DNA from: Wenzhouxiangella sp. | GTDB lineage: Bacteria; Pseudomonadota; Gammaproteobacteria; Xanthomonadales; Wenzhouxiangellaceae | Reading direction: 5' to 3' | DNA: 22,513 nt | Assembly (NCBI GenBank): GCA_007135355.1 | Contig: SLJA01000134.1 | Coordinates: 1 to 22,513, forward strand | Shown: positions 7,845 through 15,166 of the stretch, piece after piece | Layout: every line of letters starts with the position of its first letter | Numbering within the stretch: the first letter of the stretch is position 1 | Notes under the pieces: generated by a model | What the model was told of the DNA's origin: nothing | Databases searched by the model: none | The model's input: the letters and a program-made list of their open reading frames with translations, nothing else | Program-made: the position numbers and the translations under genes

Positions 7845-7965
7845 TGCATGGCCCTCCCGGACCTCAAACTGTACCGATACACTACTCCTTTCGGCCGAAA
7901 AAGTCTATCATTTGCACCGGTTGCGCGCCCGTTGCAAAGGCTTTTTTTCTTGTCTTGGCAGGCTG

Positions 7966-10251
7966 TTAGGTGAGTCTTCGCGGGGTGGGGCGGTCCAGTA
8001 CCAGCAGCAGCGCCGGCAGTACGACCAGATCGAAAAGCCACGCCGTGAGCAGGCCGAAGGCAGTCAATATGCCGAAGTTGGTGACCGGCACAAAATCGGA
8101 ACTGGCCATAAGCAGGAATATGGCGCCCAGGGTGAAGGTTGTCGCAGTGACTGCACGACCGGTTCGTTGAAAGGCGCGCGCCAGCGCCCACACTGGTGAC
8201 GCGCCGGCTCGTCGACGCGTGCGATAGGCGTGGTACAGGTGCAGCGTGTCGTCCACCGCAATCCCCACCGCGACACTGGCAACCGTGGCGGTTACAACAT
8301 CCAGCCAGATACCGAACACTCCCATGACGACAAAGATGGCCAGCACCGGCGAAAAGTTGGGAAACAGGCAAAAGGTCGCTGCTCGCGCTGACTGCCAGCC
8401 GATCGCCATCATGATCCAGATGCATAGCAGCGCGATCAGTAGCCCGTTCAGCTGGCCGCTGACCAGCAATCGCTCAAACTCGACAAACAGGCTCATGGCG
8501 CCACCGACGCCGCTCGCGGCTTCTGTCGACAAATTTGCGTCCGACCAGTTTTCCAGGTCCTTGAGCAGGAGAGCGACGGCATTTGAGCCGGTGACATTCA
8601 GATTGACCATGAGCCGGGTCACCGAGAAAGAGCGGTCAACCAACTCGTAAAGCTCTTCGCCGTCGTATAGCAGCAGGTACTGGGTAATCAGATTGCGATC
8701 ATCAGGAACCCGTCGCTGCGATTCGTCTTCGCCATGAAACGCCCAGTTCAGCTCCTCCAGCACGTGACGGATGCTGGTGACTCGGTCCACTTCATCGCGC
8801 TCTGTCAACCACTCTTGCAGCTGGCCCAGGAGAGCCAGCCGCTCGGGCTCCAGAAAGCCATTCGTCTGCCCGCTGTGCCACAGGATCTGAATCATGGCCG
8901 GGCCGGCCAGATGCTCTATGAAAAATTCGGTGGACTGCACCAGCGGATGTTCTGCCTGAAAGAAGCGCTCGAAATCACTCTCCGACTCAATGCGTCCCAG
9001 CCACGGCAGGCTGATCATCATCAGTAACCCAAACAGGCAAAGCACCTTCACGGGATGGCGCAGGCCAAGAGCCCGGAGCCATCGAGTCAGGCGGTCCACA
9101 GTGTTCAACAGACGGCTGGATGCCGGCAAGTTGGCCGAATGCCGGACCATGAGAAAGCTCGGTAACAACCAGAACACGACCAGGTATTGAACCAGGACTC
9201 CTGCCGCCGCTGCCGCGCCGAAGGCGCGCACCGGCAGAACCTCACTGATCGTCAGCGATAACAGCCCGGCCATGGTGGTCAGCGCGGTCAGCAGAGCCGG
9301 GCGATGGATGTGTTGCCGCGCCTGCAATACGAGCTCGCGCGGTTCAAGCCGGCCGCCGCGCCGCGCGAAAGACATGGCGTTGAACAAATGCATCAACAGC
9401 GCCACGGCCAGGCCTGCATTCAGCGGCAGGATGGCGGCGCTGATCAGCGTATAGGGTTGTCCGAGCAAAACCAATACCGCCAGCGAGCTGCCCGCTGAAA
9501 AGCTCACCACGATCAGCAGGCTAAGCGCTGTTAGCCAGCTGCGAAACATCCATAGAAGCATCAACATCCCGACAAGCAGCGATGCTGGCGCAAAAATCAT
9601 GGAGTCTCGGATGATCATGTCCATCTGGGCCGCGTCCAGCGCCACCTGACCGGTCACCGCGCGCAGATGCGCCGACAGATGGATTTGGTCGACCAAGTCA
9701 AGGAAATCATCCACTAGCTGGCGGCGCTGCTCGCTCAGGTTCAATTCAACCGGCCGCACTGCGATGGCGATGACCTCGCCGCTATCGGAGACCAGCAAGC
9801 CCCGAGCAAAGCGGTGCGCCAGCACACGCTGTTTGCGGGCTGATGTGGACAGTTCGGGCCACACCTCCGGGCCAAGCAGGTTTTCGACTGTGATGCTGTC
9901 GTCTCGACCGGCTATGCGCTCGATTGTTGACGGCGCCAGGACCTGGTCGACGAGCTCATGGCTGAGTAGTTCGGCAACCAGAGTGTCGAGTTTGGACAAG
10001 AATTGATCTTCAAACAGGTCTTCACCGGCGAACGCCGCGACCAGTAGTTCGTCGGAAGAAAAATACGCTCTGAGTTGTTGTTCAACCTGCATTGCCTGCA
10101 GGTTTGACGGCAAGTAGACCAGCGGTGAGTTGTTGATGACCAGACGCGGGATCAGCACCAAAAGCATGATGCCGAGCAACGTCAATACGAGCACGGCATG
10201 CAGGGGGCGCGGCACTGCTGCCCGCAACGAGTCTCTTGGCACGCAGTTCAA
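7966..10251 (-). CDS. RND/MMPL-superfamily permease
   Basis: 761 residues with the two-fold RND layout. There is a first transmembrane helix (about residues 18-37), a large periplasmic loop, and five helices at about 215-375. The repeat follows: another single helix near 400-420, a second loop, and a final bundle from about 605. The motif GIAVDDTLHLYHAYR near residue 662 matches the helix-4 GxxxD-type signature in MMPL/HpnN-like and patched-type permeases, thought to carry protons. The size is below that of AcrB-type pumps and fits exporters of lipids or hydrophobic molecules. The start is uncertain: a TTG at 10251 gives the full frame, and an in-frame GTG at 10242 is an alternative. It begins 24 bases after the preceding gene, so the two are probably co-transcribed. 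The substrate is unknown. Confidence 0.85.
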   Translation of the reverse strand: MNCVPRDSLRAAVPRPLHAVLVLTLLGIMLLVLIPRLVINNSPLVYLPSNLQAMQVEQQLRAYFSSDELLVAAFAGEDLFEDQFLSKLDTLVAELLSHELVDQVLAPSTIERIAGRDDSITVENLLGPEVWPELSTSARKQRVLAHRFARGLLVSDSGEVIAIAVRPVELNLSEQRRQLVDDFLDLVDQIHLSAHLRAVTGQVALDAAQMDMIIRDSMIFAPASLLVGMLMLLWMFRSWLTALSLLIVVSFSAGSSLAVLVLLGQPYTLISAAILPLNAGLAVALLMHLFNAMSFARRGGRLEPRELVLQARQHIHRPALLTALTTMAGLLSLTISEVLPVRAFGAAAAAGVLVQYLVVFWLLPSFLMVRHSANLPASSRLLNTVDRLTRWLRALGLRHPVKVLCLFGLLMMISLPWLGRIESESDFERFFQAEHPLVQSTEFFIEHLAGPAMIQILWHSGQTNGFLEPERLALLGQLQEWLTERDEVDRVTSIRHVLEELNWAFHGEDESQRRVPDDRNLITQYLLLYDGEELYELVDRSFSVTRLMVNLNVTGSNAVALLLKDLENWSDANLSTEAASGVGGAMSLFVEFERLLVSGQLNGLLIALLCIWIMMAIGWQSARAATFCLFPNFSPVLAIFVVMGVFGIWLDVVTATVASVAVGIAVDDTLHLYHAYRTRRRAGASPVWALARAFQRTGRAVTATTFTLGAIFLLMASSDFVPVTNFGILTAFGLLTAWLFDLVVLPALLLVLDRPTPRRLT

Positions 10252-10275
10252 TGCCGTCGAGTCAATTGCCCGTGG

Positions 10276-10845
10276 TCACTCGGGGACCGGTTGTGCGGAA
10301 TCCGATGTGCTGACAAGGTCCAGACGTTCTGCAAAACCCTGCTGGAAGAACTGCTCGTACTCAGTGCTGCTGAAAATCTCGGCCAAAAGCGTCAGCGTCT
10401 CCTGACGCAGCTCGTCGACCAGATCGAGGTGATGATCGCTGAGGAAGGCTCCTTCCGCGCGGGTCTGGGTAACCAGTTGGCGTTTGCCGGCGTCGAATCG
10501 GCGTAAAGCGTTCGCCAGCGCCTGGCTGCGTTCCTCTTCCAGCCCCAGGGTGATGCTCGCCTCACGCAGGGTTTGGTGATGTTCGCGCAGGCGCTGATGT
10601 CTGAGGGTTTCCTGCACGTCGCGCAGTGCCTGCATGCTTTCCAGCCCCTGACGCGGGCGGCCTCTTTGTTCCAGCTCGAAGCGCAGACGTGCGAGTTGCT
10701 CCTCGTAGCGGTCCGTGGCGACCTCGGCGGCATCTTGTGCCGCCTGTACCGCTTCGGTCATGGCCAGGCGCTGCTGGCGCTCGTACAGATACAAACCCAG
10801 CATCATGACGAACAGCAGGGCGAACAGGATGGTCAGATTTCTCAT
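10276..10845 (-). CDS. Single-pass membrane protein with periplasmic or cytoplasmic coiled coil
   Basis: 189 residues from ATG at 10845, which follows AAGGGG at suitable spacing; an upstream in-frame start (10872) is less likely. Residues 1-20 (MRNLTILFALLFVMMLGLYL) form a transmembrane anchor. The rest is almost entirely charged helix rich in Glu, Arg, Gln and Leu, with heptad-like spacing (YEEQLARLRFELEQRG; LRHQRLREHHQTLREAS). This indicates a long coiled coil. The last part (EIFSSTEYEQFFQQGFAERL) is also helical. No known family is obvious. Its place directly before the RND permease suggests an accessory or adaptor role, but it is not a recognisable membrane-fusion protein. Confidence 0.7.
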   Translation of the reverse strand: MRNLTILFALLFVMMLGLYLYERQQRLAMTEAVQAAQDAAEVATDRYEEQLARLRFELEQRGRPRQGLESMQALRDVQETLRHQRLREHHQTLREASITLGLEEERSQALANALRRFDAGKRQLVTQTRAEGAFLSDHHLDLVDELRQETLTLLAEIFSSTEYEQFFQQGFAERLDLVSTSDSAQPVPE

Positions 10846-10940
10846 GCGGGATGCCCCTTGAATGACGACCATAAAAACATCCAGCTATTGTCTCAAAACT
10901 GGGCTGGTCCATTGCGGCCCATCAGCAACCTGTCAGCGGT

Positions 10941-11801
10941 CTACACCCCGCCCGTCGCAGCCCGTGGCCCCGGCATTCGAAAGACGCCCAGCATGAAGCG
11001 CCGAGTCAGGCCCTGTGGCTCATCAAGCCGTGCCCATTGTTCGGCGGCGAACACCTCCAGCCGACGCATAGTCTCGTTCAGAACATCATCCGGCAGTACC
11101 CAACTCTCGGCATCATCGCGCGAGCGAATGCCGTCAAGGATCTGGCGCGGGCTGATTTCGGTGCGCCATTCAGCAGCAATGATTTCCCCTTGACCGACCG
11201 GCCGCGCGCCCAACTGCATCAGGTGCTTGACGATGGCCGCACCGCCGCTGGGTGGGCCGGCCGCGCTGGCGCCGGGAGGCAGCATGTCGGTGCCGACTTC
11301 CACCACGGTGCGCCGAAAGTAGTTGCGAATCATGCCGCCAAAGGATTCCGGGTCAATCCAGTCACGGCCGAGGACCAGGGTTCCGCCGGGCCGCAATACC
11401 CGATTGATCTCGGTCAGCACCCCCGCCCAATCCGCGACCAGGTGCAACACATGGACTGCCAGGGCGCCATCAAAAACGGCATCGGCGAAGGGCAGTGCCT
11501 TGATGTCGGCCTGAGCCAGGTGAATGCGGTTGAGCTGCTCGTCGCCTATGCGTTGAGCCAGCGCTGCCAGCATGTGTGATGACAGGTCAATGCCGAAAAC
11601 CTCGCAACCTGCCGCCGCCGTGGGGAGCGCGATGCGTCCGGTGCCGACGCCGAGCTCCAGCACCCGCGCTCTTGTCCCGATCTGATCAGCGATTGCCTGT
11701 CCGATTGTGGCGGCCACTTGGGGCGGATGCCCGCGCAGCGTATCGTATTGACTCACTACGCGCTGATCGAAGCGGTAGTCCAGGCTCGAGTGTTGGCTCA
11801 T
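10941..11801 (-). CDS. Class I SAM-dependent methyltransferase
   Basis: 286 residues. The SAM-binding Rossmann fold is clear: motif I RVLELGVGTGR (residues 46-56) and the acidic end of strand 2 in GIDLSSHML (70-78). An ADIKALPFADAVFDGAL segment and LRPGGTLVLGRDW follow. This fits the UbiE/Methyltransf_11-type superfamily, whose members methylate quinones, small molecules or lipids. The substrate cannot be read from the motifs. The C-terminal third (about 180-286) is less typical and may be a substrate lid. The gene lies 86 bases downstream of pucC on the same strand, so co-transcription under the FNR-type box upstream of pucC is possible. It is not crtF, which is present separately. Confidence 0.8.
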   Translation of the reverse strand: MSQHSSLDYRFDQRVVSQYDTLRGHPPQVAATIGQAIADQIGTRARVLELGVGTGRIALPTAAAGCEVFGIDLSSHMLAALAQRIGDEQLNRIHLAQADIKALPFADAVFDGALAVHVLHLVADWAGVLTEINRVLRPGGTLVLGRDWIDPESFGGMIRNYFRRTVVEVGTDMLPPGASAAGPPSGGAAIVKHLMQLGARPVGQGEIIAAEWRTEISPRQILDGIRSRDDAESWVLPDDVLNETMRRLEVFAAEQWARLDEPQGLTRRFMLGVFRMPGPRAATGGV

Positions 11802-11887
11802 TGGGATCTAGTAAAGCTCTGCCGGCGGAATCACGCCAAGATCATAACGCGCCCGACCGCCAGGTGGGGCGCGCGGCGGGTCTCGAG

Positions 11888-13267
11888 TCAGGTGCTCGCG
11901 GCCGTACCGGTCGGAATCGCCGCGTCGGCAGGTCGATCTTGGGGGACCGGTTTGCTGGCGCTTGCGGCGAATTTGCGTACGCTGACCTTGTAGATGATCA
12001 CGCCGGCCACCAGCAGGCCGAAGGCTTCGAGCATAAAGATGCCGAAGTAGGCAATTTCCGGAGCAAACAAACCGCTGCCGATCAGGGCGGTATGCAGAGC
12101 CCCGCTGCTGAATGAAGAAGTACCCATGGCCAGGCCTTGCGCGGTCCCCCACAGGCCCATGTAAAGGCCCGTGGCGCCGGCAACGGTCATTTCCATCATC
12201 AGGGCAAGGGCGCCAACGTTGAACACGCCGATGAACAGGCCCATACCGAACAACAGCGGCTTGACCAAGTCGCCCGGCCCGAACAGGGAGGTCAGGGCCA
12301 GGGCAAAGAATCCGGCCGAGGCGCCAATCAGACCGGCAATCACCAGCTTCTTGCGCGAAATTTTGAAGACAAAGCTGAACACGCCGGTCAGCACCATGCC
12401 AATCAAGATGCCGCCACCCCAGAAACGCTGCATGGAGGAGGTTTCCTTGATCGTCATGGCGAAGACTTCGGCACCAAAGACTTCAATGATGTTTTCCTGC
12501 AGGAAGATCGAGAACATGGCGACGAAGATGAAGGCGAAGAATCCACGCGTTTGCGGATTGCGCTTCAGCAGCTCGTAAGCGGAAGTCAATGGATTGCCCG
12601 GCGGCGCCAGCGAGCGCGCCTTGATCCGGGCGGCCTCGAGCTGTTCGCGGTTCATGCGCTTCTCGATGCCGATCACGCCCAGCAGCGTGCTGCCGATCAC
12701 CACCAGCGGCGTCAGGTTGTAGAGATTCTGCATGGCCTCGGGGGTGAATTCCGGGCGCACGGCGTTCATCACCACGGTGGCCAGAATGGTGCTCATGATC
12801 ATCACGATCCACACCACCGAGATGACCAGGCCACGGTTTTCCGGTGTGGTGACCTCGGCTAGCAGGGCATGATAGGTATCGGCCATCATCGCCAGCGACA
12901 AACCGAATAGCGTAAATAGCAGGATGGCGCTCAGCATGGCGACGGGCGAGCCCTCGCCCATGGCGATGGTGACCGTGGGCAGGGCCAGGAACAGCAGGCT
13001 GGCCACGATGCTGCCCAGCAGCAGGTAGGGTGTGCGCCGGTAACCGAACAGCGGCTTGATATCGGCAATCCGCCCCACCACGACCTGGAACGGCGACATG
13101 AAGTAATGGATGGACAGCAAGGCGGTCACCACGACCGCGGCAATGCCGAGTTCAAAAATGGCGACGCGGTTGAAATCGATGGTCAGTAGCGCGAACATCC
13201 AGCCGACTGCAACTTTCGGCAGGGTGATCCGTAACGTCCAGAGAGTTGCCCGGATGGCCTTAAACAT
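11888..13267 (-). CDS. pucC: PucC/LhaA-family (BCD) MFS transporter for light-harvesting complex assembly
   Basis: 459 residues and about twelve transmembrane helices, the usual size for the PucC/LhaA/Bch2 family. The signature between helices 2 and 3, GRIADIKPLFGYRRTPYLLLG (residues 65-85), is typical of these proteins. The early segment KVAVGWMFALLTIDFNRVAI and the GLYMGLWGTAQGLAMG helix near the C-terminus also fit. Family members sit in the inner membrane and help insert or supply bacteriochlorophyll for LH1 or LH2 complexes. I cannot tell PucC from LhaA by sequence alone. Start ATG at 13267; AGGAG lies about 12 bases upstream, a little far. A perfect FNR-type palindrome starts 33 bases before the start codon. 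The last 25 residues are a hydrophilic tail. Confidence 0.9.
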   Translation of the reverse strand: MFKAIRATLWTLRITLPKVAVGWMFALLTIDFNRVAIFELGIAAVVVTALLSIHYFMSPFQVVVGRIADIKPLFGYRRTPYLLLGSIVASLLFLALPTVTIAMGEGSPVAMLSAILLFTLFGLSLAMMADTYHALLAEVTTPENRGLVISVVWIVMIMSTILATVVMNAVRPEFTPEAMQNLYNLTPLVVIGSTLLGVIGIEKRMNREQLEAARIKARSLAPPGNPLTSAYELLKRNPQTRGFFAFIFVAMFSIFLQENIIEVFGAEVFAMTIKETSSMQRFWGGGILIGMVLTGVFSFVFKISRKKLVIAGLIGASAGFFALALTSLFGPGDLVKPLLFGMGLFIGVFNVGALALMMEMTVAGATGLYMGLWGTAQGLAMGTSSFSSGALHTALIGSGLFAPEIAYFGIFMLEAFGLLVAGVIIYKVSVRKFAASASKPVPQDRPADAAIPTGTAAST

Positions 13268-13300
13268 GTCCCAAGGGTACTCCTGAGCGCGGATTGGAGA

Positions 13301-13314
13301 TTGATCTGCATCAA
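13301..13314. promoter_or_regulatory. FNR/FnrL-type box TTGATCTGCATCAA
   Basis: The 14 bases are a perfect match to the FNR consensus TTGAT-N4-ATCAA. The site lies 33-47 bases upstream of the pucC ATG on the minus strand and about 160 bases upstream of the divergent membrane-protein gene. FnrL-type oxygen sensors control photosynthesis genes in purple bacteria, so oxygen-dependent control of pucC (with the methyltransferase downstream) is a reasonable inference. Whether it activates or represses depends on the transcription start, which I cannot place. Confidence 0.7.
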
Positions 13315-13475
13315 AAAAACTGCAGTCTTCACGTGTTCTTCACACCAGAGTATCCACTAAGCCTGCATAAGGCAAGGCATTTTTTCACCCGAGACGTCAC
13401 TCAACGGGATGCGGAAAGTCCGCCGATGGCTGGCGGGAGCGCTGCGTTCAGGGCGCGGACAGCGTAAGATTCGGC

Positions 13476-14153
13476 ATGGATTTTTTTACCCTGCCGTTGG
13501 CGCTGTTCAATTTTCTGCCCGCCTTATTGACGGCGCTGGCGCTTTTCTTCTTGCTGCGCCTGCTGGGCGGGCTGCGCCCCGATCTGCGTGTCTGGGGGCT
13601 GCTGGCCGCTGCCCTGATCGTGGCCGGTGGCCTGTCCAAGGCACTGTGGAAGTTGGTGGCCACCCTGACCGGTCATGATGTGTCCTGGCTGGCCAACGCA
13701 CTGTTTCCGCTAATCGGCCCGGGGTTTTTTCTCCTGGCGGTTTTGGTCTGGATGGCTTTTCATCGCCCCAGCCCTGATCCGCGGACCGCGCCGATACTGA
13801 CTCTGGCCCTGTTGGCCATCGGGCTGGCGCTTGCTCTGGCCGCGCTTCGCAGCTGGGGGCTGGAGATGCCGCGCGGCTGGTTTTTGCCGTTCATGTTGCT
13901 CACCACGCTGGGCAACCTGGGTCTGATGGGTCTGCTGATTCAGCGCGGTTGGCGGGCCCGGCAATGGGGCGTGGTCGCGCTGTTGGGCGTGAATGTGCTG
14001 GTGGTGTTCGGTTTGCAGCCGATCGCCATGGCCGGCGCGGACACCCTGGCTCTGCACTGGCTGGAGCAAGTGATGACCGCGCTCGGCGCGGCCGCTTTCG
14101 CCTTCGCCTTGTGGCTGTTGTTGCATGGCGAACGAGCCAGGTTGTCGCGCTGA
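13476..14153 (+). CDS. Multi-pass membrane protein of unknown function
   Basis: 225 residues, ATG at 13476. Nearly the whole protein is hydrophobic, with about seven transmembrane helices separated by very short loops: for example LALFNFLPALLTALALFFLL, GLLAAALIVAGGLSKALW, LIGPGFFLLAVLVWMAF and VVALLGVNVLVVFGL. Charged residues are mostly Arg in the loops. No transporter or enzyme signature is visible. It is transcribed towards crtB and away from pucC, inside the photosynthesis cluster, and shares the upstream region with the FNR-type box. A role in pigment-complex formation is possible but rests only on position. Confidence 0.7.
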   Translation: MDFFTLPLALFNFLPALLTALALFFLLRLLGGLRPDLRVWGLLAAALIVAGGLSKALWKLVATLTGHDVSWLANALFPLIGPGFFLLAVLVWMAFHRPSPDPRTAPILTLALLAIGLALALAALRSWGLEMPRGWFLPFMLLTTLGNLGLMGLLIQRGWRARQWGVVALLGVNVLVVFGLQPIAMAGADTLALHWLEQVMTALGAAAFAFALWLLLHGERARLSR

Positions 14154-14173
14154 AGGCCGGGTGATCCGTTGTT

Positions 14174-14209
14174 ATTAACCCGGCATGCAAGTAGGCATGC
14201 CGGTTTAAT
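14174..14209. terminator. Bidirectional hairpin terminator between convergent genes
   Basis: A hairpin with CCGGCATGC (14180-14188) pairing with GCATGCCGG (14195-14203) around a six-base loop. After one C/T mismatch it extends by ATTAA/TTAAT. The outer A/T-rich arms give a T-rich run on each strand. It sits 20 bases after the membrane-protein stop and about 17 bases beyond the crtB stop, the expected place for a terminator serving both. Confidence 0.65.
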
Positions 14210-14226
14210 GCCCGGCCGCTAAGGCT

Positions 14227-15162
14227 TCAGGCGATTTCGGGCGGTGTCCAGAGCTCGGAACGCGACGTGGCAGTGTGTGTGCGTCGCGGCGCCAGCGCGT
14301 CCGGCAAGGTGACCAGCACGCGCCAGGCTTTCTGCGAGGGGCGGGTGAAGGTGCGCTCGCTGAGTGCATCCGGGCCGCGCCGAACCAGCTGGTGGCCAAT
14401 GTCCCGGTACACCGCCCTGGCCGTGGCGACGGCCCAGGCGGCGCGTCGGGGCAGGGCGCGCAACCCGACGGCAGCGGACTGATAGTAGGGCTCGGCCTCG
14501 TCGATCAGGCGCCGCACCAGGGGGAATAGCTGTTCATGTCGGGCGGGATTGGCCAGGTCTGCAATGTCGAGTCTGGCCGCGATCAGCCAGTCATGCGGCA
14601 GGTAGCTGCGCCCGGCCGCGGCGTCTTCGGCCACATCGCGCGCGATGTTGGTCAGTTGAAAGGCAATGCCCAGGTCGCTGGCCCGATACAGGGTGGTGGT
14701 GTCGCGAACGCCCATCAGGCTGGCCATCATGATGCCCACCGTCCCGGCGCTGTGGTAGCAGTACTGTACGGTGTCAGCGAGAGTTTGGGGTTGCCAGCCG
14801 GCCACATCGAGTTCGAATCCGCGCAGATGCGCGTCGATCAGCGCGCGCTTGATCGGGTGTCGGCGGGACAGATCGGCCAGGGCCTGGAAAGGCAGCGGGT
14901 CGGATGGGTTGCCGTCCAGGGCGGCCAGGGACTCGCCGCGCAACTGTTCCAGTGCCTGGCTGCTGGCGGTCTTGATCGCACCCTGCCCCAGTTGCTGACC
15001 ATCGACCAGGTCGTCGCAGTGACGGCACCAGGTATACAGCAGCATCACGTCGCGACGCATGGGGCGCTTGAACAGTCGGGTTGCCACGGCAAAACTTCTG
15101 GAACCGCGCTCAATCACATCGGCAGCTTGCTGCTCCAGTTGATCGGGTGTGAACGCGGCCAC
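14227..15162 (-). CDS. crtB: Phytoene synthase
   Basis: 311 residues from GTG at 15162. It condenses two geranylgeranyl diphosphates to phytoene, the first committed carotenoid step. Both Asp-rich substrate/Mg sites are present: LLYTWCRHCDDLVDG (residues 41-55) and QLTNIARDVAEDAAAGRSYL (169-188). The YCYHSAGTVG segment (134-143) is also typical of trans-isoprenyl synthases of this group. The length is normal. The gene begins 4 bases after the crtI stop, so the two are an operon with likely translational coupling; no strong ribosome binding site is seen. It converges on the membrane-protein gene over a shared hairpin terminator. All expected catalytic residues are visible. Confidence 0.96.
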   Translation of the reverse strand: MAAFTPDQLEQQAADVIERGSRSFAVATRLFKRPMRRDVMLLYTWCRHCDDLVDGQQLGQGAIKTASSQALEQLRGESLAALDGNPSDPLPFQALADLSRRHPIKRALIDAHLRGFELDVAGWQPQTLADTVQYCYHSAGTVGIMMASLMGVRDTTTLYRASDLGIAFQLTNIARDVAEDAAAGRSYLPHDWLIAARLDIADLANPARHEQLFPLVRRLIDEAEPYYQSAAVGLRALPRRAAWAVATARAVYRDIGHQLVRRGPDALSERTFTRPSQKAWRVLVTLPDALAPRRTHTATSRSELWTPPEIA

Positions 15163-15166
15163 GAGC

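Noticed and set aside
7870..7881. Short inverted repeat TGTACCGATACA upstream of the secreted-protein gene
   Set aside because: The arms are only four bases (TGTA/TACA), and the spacing does not fit the TGT-N12-ACA operator of CrtJ/PpsR. It is too short to support.
10246..10280. The coiled-coil gene and the RND permease share a reading frame, separated only by a TGA and a few codons, which might suggest another nonsense-split gene
   Set aside because: Each part is complete on its own: the first has its own membrane anchor and an end outside any motif, and the second begins with its natural first helix. There is no interrupted domain across the stop.
11848..11873. Hairpin CGCGCCC...GGGCGCG between pucC and the methyltransferase gene
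   Set aside because: The 7 bp stem has a 12-base loop and no T run after it on the minus strand, so it does not look like a terminator. GC-rich inverted repeats of this size are common here.
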